Shown: one piece after another, positions 53,469-64,000 of the stretch
Layout: every line of letters begins with the position of its first letter
How positions within the stretch are numbered: the first letter of the stretch is position 1
Origin: Tethya wilhelma
Taxonomy: Eukaryota > Porifera > Demospongiae > Tethyida > Tethyidae
Assembly (NCBI GenBank): GCA_964030475.1
Contig: CAXIPT010000011.1
Location: 2,445,938 to 2,509,937 of the forward strand
Direction: 5' to 3'
Length of the DNA stretch: 64,000 nucleotides
The notes under the pieces: model-generated
What the model saw: only the letters and a program-made list of their open reading frames with translations
Database searches by the model: none
What the model was told of the DNA's origin: nothing
Program-made: the position numbers and the translations under genes

Positions 53469-53812
53469 TTAATGCACAGTACCTTCTTTTGTAATCCTAT
53501 ATACCAGGTACCGCTTATGCATATTTTTTTCAGCTTTTGGACCATGCCTCACAAGAAGACAAGGCTCTTGGACAACAACACAGGGGCTGCAGAAGCACTC
53601 TTTGCAGTGATGGTCTCCACCAAGCGTTGGATGGGTATCAGTGTACCCGTAGATACCTGGCCTGTCTCCACCACCACCTACAGCTCCTCCACCACGACTA
53701 CGACCTCCTCTAACTGTTCCACTGCCTCGACCATGACCACGACCTCGTCCTGGTACCTTACCATGTGCTGAAGAGCTTGTAGCTGAAGTCAAAGGTGGTG
53801 TCCGGGGATTTT
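53469..53812 (-). CDS. Gly/Arg-rich and Cys/His-rich small protein exon
   Basis: The minus-strand frame reads NPRTPPLTSATSSSAHG, then an RG-rich run (GKVPGRGRGHGRGSGTVRGG) and a Cys/His part, HPTLGGDHHCKECFCSPC, VVVQEPCLLVRHGPKAEKNM. It continues to about 53469 without a clear stop context. RG-rich tails are common in RNA-binding proteins. The Cys/His part could bind zinc. I do not recognise the family. The opposite strand is Ser/Thr-rich and is taken as a shadow. Confidence 0.35.
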
Positions 53813-55094
53813 TCTATTTATACCCTGTACCCCGGAAGTGATCCAAAACGAACGCGTGTGAATGATTGCGTCATTATAAACGCGACATCCTCATTTAAGA
53901 TGTGAAGGGAACTTTGAATGTAATGAGTTTCTCTGACATTTCATTACAGCATTCTTCTCAGCTTCATTATGACTCAAGGTTTCTTCAGATCCTATACTCT
54001 CTCGTACCTTAGCAGGCAAAGTTAAGTCATGGCATTCAACGACATGTTTTTCCTTAGAATTTTGTTTCTCCACAGACAGTTGATGGTAAACAACTAATAT
54101 TCAATTTGGAAATGGTTCCAGATTTAGTACACATGTGAGACTACTAGAAAACTTGTCTGCTTCCTGCTGCTGGCTAGTATCTACCATTCCAATTGTAACT
54201 CACTCACCATCTTCCAACCAGGTTTGGTAATGTTTCACCTACAGTCATTTCGCCTATGTTACATTACCCCTACCGGAAGTCAGAGTATCAATTCACCTAT
54301 GTGTTTTCAAGTGGAAGCGCATTAAAAACTGTGTTGTCTATGCAAGTGCACAAAGACAAGGCCCTGGGCGAAAAATAGAGTTACTAAGATCAAGCAGTGT
54401 TTCTTACACTGTAAGGCTATCAAGAGAATGGAAAAATTCGTGAAGAGAAGCCTTTTCTGACTGCCAAACCACTGAAAATCACGAACGTGGTGATTGTGAT
54501 CAATGGGGGTTAGAGCTAAGTTTTTGTTATAGTCCTCTTGTGTGTAAGCTTAAAAACTTACTAGGTAGGGATAATTAGGCTGTGCAACAATGCCATCACT
54601 ATTAATAGTTAGGCTACCAAGCTCTGGAAAAAGGCCTTAGACGAATGGCAAAAATCAATTTGCTACTCCTTTGTAGCACACATAGGCTAAGTTTTCTTCA
54701 CAGCCTTTCTGCATGTAACTACCAAAAGCCTGAAAGGAGCAAGTTTTTGAGCCGTCTTGGCAAAAAGAAAAGAAAAAGGCATAGCTACTTAGGTATTTTT
54801 AGTATTATGCGCATCACCTAATGTGTCACTTCCGGAAGTGTAGGCATGTAGGCAAAACATAACGAAACCTTCCACCTAGAACCACTGGATCTGATCATGA
54901 ATGCCTGTACTGTTTGAATGCACGATGATTTTAGGTCTCTTTGCCTTCTTTCTTGGTGTTGTGGCATCATTTTCGAAGAGAGTAGTAGTCCAAGACTCTT
55001 TTTTTGGCTACAAGAATAACAAGACTTAAGAAATAGATACAAACTGATGTATGTAAAATTAACAAGCTTTATTAAATCTAAACTGATGATCATG
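53813..55094. other. Mostly non-coding, possible decayed exons
   Basis: A 60-codon minus-strand frame (54073-53891, HVVECHDLTLPAKVRESIGS) has protein-like composition. GAAGTCAGAGTATC and similar GGAAGT-containing patches (54270-54290, 54830) recur without a clear element. No known gene. Confidence 0.35.
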
Positions 55095-55518
55095 AGTGAG
55101 TACAGTTGGCTCCACAAGGCTCAGTTAAACCAACTGAATAAGTTGGAGTAAATGTAGTAGGCTCCACACGAGCACAAGGCTCAGTTAAACTAACCGCACA
55201 TGTTTGACTACATGTACGTAGTCTGCTCCACACAAGCACAAGGCTCAGTTAAACCAACCAAATAAATTTGAGTACGGTCTGCTCCACATGAGCACAAGCC
55301 TTAGTTAAACTAGTAACGTGAGTACAGTTGGCTCTACACGAGCACAAGGCTCAGTTAAACCAATCGAATAAGTTTTGGGTAGTCGGCTAGCACAAGGCTC
55401 AGTTAAACCAACCGGATAAGTTTGAGTACAATTGGCTCGACACAAGCACAAGGCTCAGTGAAACCAACCAAATAAGTTTGGCTCCACACGAGCACAAGGC
55501 TAAGTTAAACCAACCCAA
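55095..55518 (+). repeat. Minisatellite, eight units of about 47-65 bp
   Basis: Core CACAAGGCTCAGTTAAACCA occurs eight times with small changes (positions about 55115, 55172, 55237, 55297, 55343, 55390, 55446 and 55493), separated by GTTTGAGTACAGTTGGCTCC-type spacers. Spacers vary in sequence and length but are not unique, so this is a minisatellite and not a CRISPR array. Confidence 0.85.
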
Positions 55519-55536
55519 AATAGACACAGCATATCA

Positions 55537-56448
55537 TACGTACGGTAGTACGTATAGTAGGAATGGGCCGACTGTCCCATAGACACAATACAAAATGTTG
55601 GTCACTATAAAATTCTAGTCAAACAAAAATAAACCTTCAAAGTTGCTCAGAGGCTCTTACTGACAGATTACCAACTGCATGCAAGGCCTAAAACTCACAA
55701 AAACTTTTCTCAGCACTCGTAGAGAGTGCTAGTGGGAAGCCACCATAGTGCCATTTTTGTTCTCCTAACTTACGTACTTACGTACGTACTTCTTAACTGA
55801 CTTACTTGAAAAGGATTTCCAGGGAACCAGAATGTGTTGAGCCAACTTTGACAGAACAAAGTAAGTTCTTTTCATGGGTACTACATTCTTTGATACTCAT
55901 TTTCATCGTAAACAAAAACTAGAAAGCCTTGAAACTTAGTGTATAAATTCATGTACTACAATGCAGCCATCTTTGTAGGTAGAGTTCAAAGGTCATTATT
56001 CACGTGGCATTATTATGCGCATGCGCACTAGCCTCCAGCCTAATGAAGTGCATGTAGCTGCCATTCAAGCTTTTTGTAGGGACTAACCAGTCACTGATAG
56101 TGTTTGCACACTGTAGTGTTGAAAAAAGTGAATGAACAAGTAGTAAAAATTTCAAAAAAATAAGTAGTGTAGGAATGGGCAGTGTGGTAACTGTTTGTTA
56201 TGGTTTACTCCATTGCTTAGCCAAGTGATTATAGTTACTGTACCAAAACGTGCAATAACTGAGCTATGGTACTAGCAATGTACAGATTATTGCAACAGGA
56301 GTCACGGGACACTGAAATATCCAGATGAGGGATCAAGAATAAAAATGAAGTAGTCATGTGCCGAAACTGAGACTGCGCCTTGTTCCAATACTTTTTACCG
56401 CACTGCCCATTCCTACACTACTTATTTTTTTGAAATTTTTACTACTTG
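55537..56448 (+). mobile_element. Family X short element, best-preserved copy
   Basis: Stem-loop at 55537-55554 and tip TAGTAGGAATGGGCCGACTG, body with TTACGTACTTACGTACG, then the module (AAAGGTC near 55989, CACGTG near 56002, TGCGCATGCGCA at 56016-56027), then the family A hairpin (56137-56448). No coding capacity. Use this copy as the reference for the family. Confidence 0.75.
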
Positions 56449-57000
56449 TACAATTAGAATCACTTACTAGTGAATTGGTATACGTAGTCAAGATTGACCC
56501 TTTTAGTGCTGTCAAGACGGCAGACTTTACTCAGTGATATTTTTATCATGTGATGATACTGCGAAGACGTCTCTGTCAGGTCTACCACAGCTTTTTGACA
56601 CAAAAAACAACTATTATAAAGTCTATTAACACTGCTTAAGCAAAATTAATACTCTACACTATAAACACTCCTTGCAAAAGTTCAAGAGTGGCAGCAGTCC
56701 TTATCACCCGACGTACCGCACTCTCTAGCCAGCCGACTTCAAGCACTTTGCCAACACAGAAAGTGCTAACAATGCAATTTTTGGTCTCATGACTCATGTG
56801 ACTTTAGTTTAGTGGTATAGATGTTAGAGTTCATAGCAATCACTCAAAGCAACAAGTGGCCATAATAGGGGGGTGTACACCTAGATGAAAAGTGATATGG
56901 TGTATCTCCTAAACTAAATCATATGTTACGCAGTTGATAAAATGATGTTATCTTTCATCTACATGGTATTGCAATTAAAAGTGTCATGTAACCTATAGTT
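56449..57000. other. Intergenic stretch
   Basis: No gene or repeat is recognised. Confidence 0.4.
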
Positions 57001-58460
57001 AATGAATAATCTGCCACTTAATTGTGATTACTAAATTGTGAATAATTCATTTTACTGCTACCAAATACTGTTGCTATGGCAACCAAATTTTGGGACCAAA
57101 CACGTGGAAATCATGTCCCTGATATAGGCCCATGAAGATATGGCACAAAAACAACATTTTCTTTATAATGCACACCCAAATTTTGCAACACTTTTGCTGA
57201 TTTCTTTATGTGTATATATCGGACATAACGTTTCCACCCAAATTCAGACACCTCACAGGAAGATGCTTATGGTTCGAAAATTTGGTCCCCATAGCAACAG
57301 TATTTGGTAGCTTGGTAATCCCGCAAAAATTGTTAATTATTCATAATTATCTGGTCACATGACCTTGACAACTAAGGCAACATGTACACAGAAGACATAG
57401 CTATCATCATACATGTTTCCAGTGGCAGATCCAGGGGGGGTTCGTTGGGTTTGGACAAACCCCCCTTTTGGCCAGATAAAAAAATTTGTAATTTTGCAGA
57501 AAATTAGTAGAAAACTAGTTGATAGATTCTTACAAGTACAAAACTTACTTTGAGAGTGAATTTAGGCCTGGGAATATAAGCCCAGAAAGCCTAGATACGG
57601 GCACAAAAACATCTAAGCCTGCCACCTAGCGCGAGTGACACCGCTTGCGGTAAAGTGCAAAGTCCATGCAACTAGGAAGTGGCCGTGGTTTAACAAAAAG
57701 TGGGCGTGGTTAACCAAATTTTTCCCCTTTTCTGAAATCCTGGATCCAACCCTGGTTTCCATGGTAACACTTGCAACGGTTTATAAGATAAATCATAAAT
57801 TATCATGTGTGACGATTTCAGTTAAGGTTCCGGGATACAAGCAAAATAATTGCAAAAACACACTGCACATTATTCAGTATTTAGCAAAACCTACTCATTT
57901 CACAATGCTGAGACTTAACACACTAGTTTGGCTATAATTTATGCTAAATTTGGTTGTTGGCACAAGTTTAGCCAACTAAAGCGAAGAGCTCAATTTTTAG
58001 TAATTTTTTGACGTCAAATATCTGCAAGCTTAGTTGAGTGAATCAAGGCAAACACGCAGAAATACAACTAATTGTGAGGGTCTAGCGAAGAGTTTTTAAA
58101 AATTGCTTACTTGCTTTGGAAATATAGCGAGCTTTGTTGATTTTCGACTCATGTTGAGGTCAGGTCTGTTCACTGTTCGAGTGTTTCTTTCATTTTACGA
58201 AGCAATATTCCACAAAAACTTGTCAGTCCCTAATCAGTATAAAAAACAAGCCTTTAAAGCACTAAATCAAAGATAAAAAGTCAGTATAAAAAACAAGCTC
58301 TTAAAGCACTAAATCCAAGATGAACTGCTTTATGTGCATATATCGGACATAACGTTTCTACCCAAATTCAGACACCTCACTAGAAGATGCTTATGGTTCG
58401 AAAATTTGGTCACCATAGCAACAGTATTTGGTAGCGGTAAACCCGCAAAAATTGCTAATT
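57001..58460. repeat. X-box-bearing inverted-repeat elements, tandem pair
   Basis: Between about 57001 and 57370 an imperfect inverted repeat has GTTGCTATGGCAAC (57070-57083) in one arm and CCATAGCAACAG (57289-57300) in the other. A second arm set recurs at 58330-58460 (TCACCATAGCAACAG). The intervening block has GTTTCCATGGTAACAC at 57755, broken by a 335-bp hAT MITE. Confidence 0.5.
57420..57754. mobile_element. Small hAT-like MITE, 5-bp duplication
   Basis: Ends CAGTGGCAGATCCAGG and CTGGATCCAACCCTG are imperfect inverted repeats. GTTTC flanks both sides (57415-57419, 57755-57759). Same style of ends and same duplication length as the hAT at 35416-38699, but internal sequence is unrelated. 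Confidence 0.7.
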
Positions 58461-58599
58461 ATACTTCTATCTTGACAGGAATGTTTTTCACTTGAAACGG
58501 CTCTGTTCTTATTTTAAACAGCTCTTCATATCTGTGCAACAGGTAGAATGGCGTTTGCTATGCATTCATCTACTTCAACCTGTGATGTGTACTCTGAAG

Positions 58600-60290
58600 C
58601 AGTATGTTGTCTGCAGTCTGTGATAGATGTTCTTTAAAACTATTATGGAAATATGTGCTAGCTGGTTGTATTTTCCCCAATAAACTTTATGCATTGCACG
58701 AGTTGACTACTACAACTGTTTACGGGTATGTTCTGAGAAGACATGGCCATTTGTGCTTTGATCAACAAACAGGTTCATCTTCAGAAGGGATCCTCCACAC
58801 ATATGACAGATTTTTTTCATATGCAAACCTGTACAGCATAACAGAGAACAGAAGAGATAAAGAAGCCTGTGTTTGTATCTGCTATCTAGAGCTAAAGCCA
58901 AATCATTCTAAAACAGTTTAGTTTAGGATCAACCATAGCAAACTTCATTTTAGCTCATAGTCATACATTGATGATGCTTGATTTCTGGTATTTGTTAATC
59001 TTCTTCACCTGATGATCTCAATTAGGTGTGGCCTTATCAAGATCATCACTAGTGACCACATTGGTTGTAAATATTCTATACAACAGATCATGCAGAGTGG
59101 TATGTTCAGTGTCCTCAAGCTCACGCTTCATCACTACTGCATGGTAGCTCAGTATGACAAAGATCATGGGTCATCACACAAATACAACAACTCGTACATT
59201 GCAGTACACCCAGTCTCTAACACTATTATTGAAGTGGCCTATGCAAGGTTTCAATCTTCATCTCTATTATAGGACAGGGGTGCTAAATGGAGGTCTAGTT
59301 GACTGGCATATAGCAGATGGCATTATGTACACTGATGGAAGAAACCTCTCAGTGGCAGTCACTGATTCAGGAGTGTTTACGAAGGTATTGAATCAGCCAC
59401 ACGTAGCCTTGATTACAAGCTGGGATATTAATTTTGATTCACAAACAGTGGAAATAAAATGGTATGCCTCTTTTACTTACGCATAATTATGGTAATTCAC
59501 CAAAGGTTGCCATTACTAATGATGCTATTTTCATTGAAGTACATTGCTTGGCTGATAAGGGTTGGTACGTACTATACAACTGAGAAATTGATACAAAGGA
59601 GGAAAAGAAACTGGTTACAGCAAACAGTATTATACAGAAGCTGCCAATGTAGGTATATAATGGTGGATTCATTTGACGTTATTGTTGAAAGTCACAATGA
59701 AGATAACAATTTGTACTACACCACAGGAAAGCTACCAGGCTCAACAATTAAATGGAGTAGCCCAACCCAATACAGTATGGAAGCAACCCTGCCATCACTT
59801 TTCTTCCAGGACACAATCATCTCTACGTTCTCAGTTACACAGTAAAGGATTATTCCTATCCCGAGTTGAGCATTAACACATTGGCATTTGCTGTTGAACT
59901 TTTGAAGATTGAGTATGGAAAACCTGTTGAACAAGAGCCTATATGCGTTTTGCAAAGGAAGTGACTGAGTTCAACAACAATGCGCCAGTATCACTTACAC
60001 AAACATGGATACTTGAATAGCAGTACAGTTGCACTAACACGTACAACTGGGAGTCAATGGTTCATTCACTATGGTATTAGTGTCACAGCAATGGTAAAAG
60101 TATTTCCTTTTAAAGATCCAACAGCACAGAAGGTTTCCATTGATTTAACTGTTGGGGACTCTTCTTTGGCCTCAAAAGTATTTAATCGGACGTCAGAGAA
60201 TCCAATTTCAATCCCAAGAAAGAGTGGGAAAGTAAGCTACACAGCAACCCCATGCATACACAATTCCCTTCACTGCCACCTTCATTAGAA
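58600..60290 (+). pseudogene. Decayed repeat protein, possible beta-propeller/lectin type
   Basis: Repeating blocks of about 60 residues can be read in shifting frames: NNSYIAVHPVSNTIIEVAYA with LLYRTGVLNGGLVDWHIADG; NLSVAVTDSGVFTKVLNQPH; KVAITNDAIFIEVHCLADKG; and FDVIVESHNEDNNLYYTTGK with LPGSTIKWSSPTQY. The recurring pattern is a V.V....IIEVH stretch followed by LYY..G.L....I.W. Sponge and bacterial proteins with this pattern exist by memory and look like beta-propellers. A later exon-like part reads PFKDPTAQKVSIDLTVGDSS (about 60110). Frame changes at 59275, 59490, 59640 and 59870 argue for a pseudogene or for small introns I cannot place. Confidence 0.4.
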
Positions 60291-60400
60291 CTAATACTAT
60301 CTGGACAAAAACAGGATTCGAACTATTGATTGAGGTAACAGAACCCAGATAAGATCCGGAAAATTTTTATTCCAGATGCTGAAATTACGAGCAGTTTTTA

Positions 60401-60616
60401 GTGCTTATAGATCTAAGTGCCATAGATTAGATCTAAGCCATAGGCGCTTAGATCTAAGCTAGGCCTAAGCCGAGCGCTTAGGCCCTGCTTTGATTAGGCC
60501 TAAGCGGAGCGCTTAGATCTAAGCCTGCTTTGATTATGACTAAGCCAAGAGCTTAGATCTAAGCTTACAATGATTTGATAATCAATGCCTGGCTTAGCAA
60601 TCCAGGCTTAGATCTT
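60401..60616. repeat. Palindromic satellite of GCTTAGATCTAAGC
   Basis: Exact copies of the 14-base palindrome GCTTAGATCTAAGC lie at 60446-60459, 60511-60524 and 60551-60564. Degenerate ones (TTAGATCTAAGCC, GGCTTAGATCTTA) and GCCTAAGC(C/G)GAGCGCTTAG spacers lie between. Each could bind a symmetric dimer or form a cruciform. Confidence 0.8.
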
Positions 60617-61160
60617 ACCCTGGTACCTGGTAAAGGAAGTCAGTTATGCAAGTAATAATGATGACCATAGCCATATCATGTCAAGAAGCAAAGGCAAGTA
60701 AGGAAGTCTATGTTCTAGGTACAAGTCTTAAATATTATATCCAAGTTACTGAGGTTAGGTTTACTAATTTCTAATGTAGACTAAGTCACTAGTGACTGCT
60801 ACATGAGTGAAGAGCTAGTGTACTTTCTTTTCTCTGTCTTCAGAATGAGTGAGCCAGCTTCATTTTCCTATGTTTATATGATATCTCAGTAACTTTAAAT
60901 ATGAAACAATTAGGATGTACCTTACTATGTCCCATACTGAATATCCTCTTTCCTACAAAATAATTGTGGTAAATCATGTGGCAACTCCCAAGACTTAGTC
61001 TGTGCTTGCATCCATGTGACCATGCACATGATGTCAAGACATATTTGACAGCCAGGTGGCTGAGTATCTAAGAATAGTATGTGTTATGGAAGTATGACGT
61101 CACTTTGTAATTTGGGCCATGCTTTATTAACTTACTGGGATGTTTGTTTCCTCAGAATGG
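60617..61160. other. Intergenic stretch
   Basis: No gene is recognised. Confidence 0.4.
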
Positions 61161-62025
61161 CTATTTCCTGCTTGAGTATAATTAGCTCATTTTGTAAACT
61201 TTCTTTTTCTTCTTAGACCTCATCTAACTCTTCTCTTAATGCCTGTTTTTCTTTCTTTTCTCTCTCTAATTCTTCAACAAGACTGGATTGGCTCTTGATT
61301 TCTGTTTAATTGTATATTCAGTAACAAGATGATCCCTATGATTGTCATCATTGAATCATGATCTGTAGTAGCTATATACATGTGTTATAACCTTGGCACT
61401 TTTCAACAAATGTTTTAGGAGTTGATTTCTTTCTCTTTTCTAATCTTTCTCCTGCAGTGTGCAAAGAATAGATCTCCATCAGTTCTGGCTGCTCCTGGCT
61501 GAGGACTTCCCTGTATAGATTTCTTATACACTCCTTCTATACTAAGTGAAAATTAGTGTGCAAGATTTATCACTGATGTATAGAATTAACTTGATAATTA
61601 TTATATCTCAATAGAGCAGCAATAATATTATTATGAGAACATGATACTCTGTTGTAGGTGTATAAGAATTTTATCAGATAAGCATACCTTCTCTTCCTGC
61701 TTCATTCTCTTCGCATCATTAGCGGCTTCCTTAAAACTTTTTTCTCCTTTTGCTATTCCCGAAAGAAGGGTGTACTGCTGGCTCTCATTTAAATTGTGCA
61801 AAAACTGCCAATTTGCTTTCTTGCTGTCTGGCATCCCAAGACTATTTGCTGCCTTTTTTTGTTCCTTTAAATCACCTTTCTCATACAATTGGAACATTTT
61901 TTGGGCTTTTCTCCAGCAACGTTTTGATAGGCGAGCAACAGGTCTTGTTGTACCATGAGCATATCCATTGCCCTCTTCTGCTCTTTCTTTTCTAATTTCG
62001 TTTTGACAGACAACATACTTTTATA
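61161..62025 (-). CDS. Unknown multi-exon protein with coiled coil
   Basis: The minus-strand exon at about 62000-61688 reads ERAEEGNGYAHGTTRPVARL, SKRCWRKAQKMFQLYEKGDL, KKANWQFLHNLNESQQYTLL and KEAANDAKRMKQEEK, then GTATGC. Further exons read IYREVLSQEQPELMEIYSLH (about 61520-61400) and a coiled coil, IKSQSSLVEELEREKKEKQA ... EELDEV, then after a TAA triplet ESLQNELIILKQEIAILRK (about 61310-61150). The TAA may be a mutation or an unplaced intron. Upstream exons could be 62467-62381 (WIYINANGQPQKEQHFKCTP) and 63573-63508. A basic helical protein with a coiled coil; no known domain. Confidence 0.4.
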
Positions 62026-62380
62026 TGGCATTGTATATTAAGACTCATTTTGTGTGCATGTGTGTTGATTTTGTGTAACTGTAGTACCCACTGACTTATG
62101 TACTTTTCTCTGTCACATAATATTTATCTAGAACAAACTTAGTCTATCGATCAGAAATGTATGATTGGCAGAAACGGTTCAAAGCTAGAAGCCAGTGCAT
62201 ATACCATGGTGTGCATGCTGTAGCTAGCTAACTTCACCATGCAATTATCAATATGAAAAGATCTAGTGGCTTAGTTTATATGCTTCAGTTGCTATGTAGA
62301 GGCAGCAATGGTCTATATTTGTTGCTCAGTTTTTCTTCTAATTATTATAAGTACTATTCACATACCATGATACAAAAATT

Positions 62381-62467
62381 TCCTTAAATTTTGTAGTTGT
62401 GGTCGGTGTACACTTGAAATGCTGCTCTTTCTGAGGCTGTCCATTGGCATTGATGTAAATCCACCTA
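62381..62467 (-). CDS. Possible upstream exon of the 61161-62025 gene
   Basis: After TGTGTAG the minus strand reads WIYINANGQPQKEQHFKCTP, TTTTKFKEIF and then GTATCA. Short, well-bounded and open. The assignment to the neighbouring gene is by position only. Confidence 0.35.
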
Positions 62468-62509
62468 CACACATAAAAGGAGAGTGCTATTTTGCTTACC
62501 ATCACTGTG

Positions 62510-62700
62510 TCAAATCAGCAAAACTGTGCCAAAAAAGCCTGATTTAGCATGTTTTGTGCTGATTGACAACAAAATTCAGCACAATTTTATGTTAAATCAT
62601 TATTTTTTGCCTAATAGCACATCAATTTTCTGAGAGAATTAGCCAAAATAGCACAATTGTGCTGTTTTGTGCTATTTTAGCACAATCTATGCTAAATTAT
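62510..62700. repeat. AGCACAATT-type short inverted repeats
   Basis: AGCACA/TGTGCT-like words recur about ten times in both orientations (TTTAGCATGTTTTGTGCTGA, AATTCAGCACAATTTTATG, AATAGCACAATTGTGCTGTT). Perfect palindromes such as AGCACAATTGTGCT occur. No coding sense; the role is unknown. Confidence 0.5.
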
Positions 62701-62832
62701 GAATACTTATGAGCATTCATTTGAATACCAGATTATAACTGAGCATGCTCAGTAGCTCATTTTTGAACTTGGCTGAGCAGCTGCTGGGAAAAATTTTGAG
62801 AGACACTGAAAGACTGGTTTAAAAAGCGTAAA

Positions 62833-62908
62833 ATGGCAAAAGAATGGCTAGAAGAACTTATTTTTAGAAAAGGAAGAATGCCTGCTACCCAAAGTTCCAT
62901 GTTTGAGG
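62833..62908 (+). CDS. Possible first coding exon
   Basis: ATGGCAAAAGAATGGCTAGA opens MAKEWLEELIFRKGRMPATQ and SSMFE, and GTAAGA follows. Start context and donor look real. No downstream exon is recognised with certainty; 63101-63220 may hold one. Confidence 0.25.
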
Positions 62909-63507
62909 TAAGAAAACTGAATTAACTATATTCATTTTGTCAGTATGGGTTACCAGCTAGCTATGGTAATTTTACCACACACAGCTGCAGTTTGCCCATT
63001 GATTGAACTTCAAAGTGATATCCTCACAAGATATATTTGAGGTAAAAAAATATAGATTGTCTGCCATAGTATTGTATGATGTAGCTATACCTCATACAGG
63101 CATTGCAGCTGTCCCATTTGCTTCAAATCATTTTGCTACTTAGTGACAACAACAGCCTGTTCACCCGCAAGTACACTACTTTCAAACTGAGTTGTGTGCT
63201 CCCTTCGATATGCACTATATAGGTAAGCAAGTTTGTGTGAGCATTTTTAGTGTGTATAGTCACATGTATGTGTCATGTACTTTGTGTGCTAAATTACAAT
63301 AGCCTTTTGTAGCCCACTTGTGACATATATCAAAGTGCCAACAGTGCGTATATATGTAATATTGCACGGTACATGTGGTCAGGGCGTATATCACTGATAT
63401 TGCACTGTGGTTTGTGTACTGCGGTTACTTTTAGAGTACAGCATTTCTCTAGCTATATAACTAGCTACCAAACTGCTACAGTCGTATGTATATACAAGAA
63501 TACTCAC

Positions 63508-63573
63508 CACACTGGAGTCAAGCTTCAGTTGAGAAAGACTTGGTGATGAACACAGACTAAATCCGATTGCCAT
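63508..63573 (-). CDS. Possible first exon on the minus strand
   Basis: The ATG at 63573 opens MAIGFSLCSSPSLSQLKLDS and SV, followed by GTGAGT. It may begin the gene read at 62467 and 61688. The first residues could be a weak signal sequence but lack a clear hydrophobic core. Confidence 0.3.
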
Positions 63574-63850
63574 TTTGTTTGTTCACTGGTGGATTTTCAA
63601 ATTTCTCGTTGCTTTTTTGAACAGAAAAGGCTCCAGCTAGTCTCGCTAGCCTGCCAAGAGACTCCATAGCTATATATATAGCTACAGATTTGTAGTCATT
63701 TGTATCGTACTAGCCTAGACTAGCTAGTCATATTTCAACAAACCATGCCTTCAATCCAGCGCTCTTCTGGTAATCGAGGGTTCTCATTTTCAAACTGGTT
63801 TAATTATAAATGATAGTAGCTAGCCTGTAAACGACTAGCTAGCATAATTA

Positions 63851-63976
63851 TTTGTAGCCCACAGAAGTCTACTGCTTTCTGTGGGCTACAAATCAGTTAT
63901 TACACATCTTTCCGTGTGAATGGAATAATGCCCTCGTGCAGTAATATACTTCCATACACACGGAAAGATGTGTACA
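63851..63976. repeat. Two adjacent perfect palindromic arms
   Basis: TTTGTAGCCCACAGAA and its inverse TTCTGTGGGCTACAAA (63851-63892) are separated by about ten bases. TACACATCTTTCCGTGTG and its inverse CACACGGAAAGATGTGTA (63900-63975) bracket about 40 bases. Both would form strong hairpins. Probably small MITEs. Confidence 0.7.
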
Positions 63977-64000
63977 TAATAACTATAACATAATATTATT

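Larger units (their letters stand above)
52049..53812. repeat. Perfect 25-bp inverted repeat bracketing a family X element
   Basis: The 25 bases at 52049-52073 (core CCCCGGACACCACCTTTGAC) are the exact inverse of 53788-53812. Both sides read NPRTPPLT as protein toward the inside. This is either a terminal inverted repeat or an inverted exon duplication. Confidence 0.5.

Noticed and set aside
53472..53771. Ser/Thr-rich plus-strand protein
   Set aside because: It is the mirror of the RG/Cys-His frame on the other strand, which has a more convincing domain-like composition.
55095..55518. CRISPR-like array
   Set aside because: Spacers are variants of each other, the repeat is not constant in length, and the genome is eukaryotic.
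1..64000. tRNA, rRNA or bacterial operon
   Set aside because: No cloverleaf or rRNA signature was seen, and the spliced exons and animal domains rule out prokaryotic DNA for most of the window.

Overview
This window looks like animal nuclear DNA, most likely from a sponge; Amphimedon queenslandica is my best guess, from memory of its gene style and not from any search. The DNA is AT-rich. Coding pieces are short exons flanked by GT...AG introns of a few dozen to a few hundred bases. There are metazoan domains (ankyrin, Death, CXXC, OTU, UBX-like, BEN-like), microsatellites and many DNA transposons. Isolated single n bases (about 6755, 16013, 23528, 29065, 30552, 31955) and a 25-n gap (25166-25190) mark assembly joins, and several genes break exactly there.

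Layout. 1-2.2 kb: an LTR-like remnant and a decayed RING-like gene. 2.3-4.9 kb: a decayed copy of a two-gene transposon (family X) with an integrase-type transposase. 5-6.8 kb: a Tc1/IS630-like transposase split by a TTAA-flanked element. 6.9-12 kb: nested mobile elements and a roughly 200-bp repeat array. 12.2-14 kb: minus-strand OTU plus CXXC gene, cut off by a 3.3-kb long-inverted-repeat element (14.0-17.3 kb) that carries a Lys-rich repeat protein. 17.7-20.9 kb: a fuller copy of the 2.3-4.9 kb transposon. 21.1-23.3 kb: repeat array with an inserted element. 23.6-25.2 kb: ankyrin gene, one repeat per exon. 25.2-27.1 kb: nested transposons. 27.1-28.4 kb: Death-domain gene. 29.1-30.6 kb: start of a gene sitting at a transposon end. 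31.2-32 kb: hAT copy. 34.4-39.5 kb: a nest of Helitron, LINE and hAT. 40.3-44 kb: UBX-like gene, second hAT copy and another small gene. 44.4-48.5 kb: BEN-like exons and weak exons. 49.7-50.5 kb: the cleanest gene here, an intronless sterol/fatty-acid hydroxylase. 51.4-56.5 kb: weak exons, minisatellite and family X elements. 57-58.5 kb: X-box-bearing repeats. 58.6-60.3 kb: decayed repeat-protein gene. 60.4-64 kb: palindromic satellite, a multi-exon gene and terminal palindromes.

How it fits together. Most of the window is transposon-driven. Several unrelated-looking element families share parts: a GTACGGTAGTAC stem-loop, an AGGAATGG tip, and a promoter-like module of AAAGGTC, CACGTG and the palindrome TGCGCATGCGCA. 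Some seem to pair a DDE transposase with a second gene that may have a ubiquitin-like fold. Host genes I would keep are the hydroxylase, ankyrin, Death-domain and perhaps BEN-like genes. All calls come from reading the sequence by eye.
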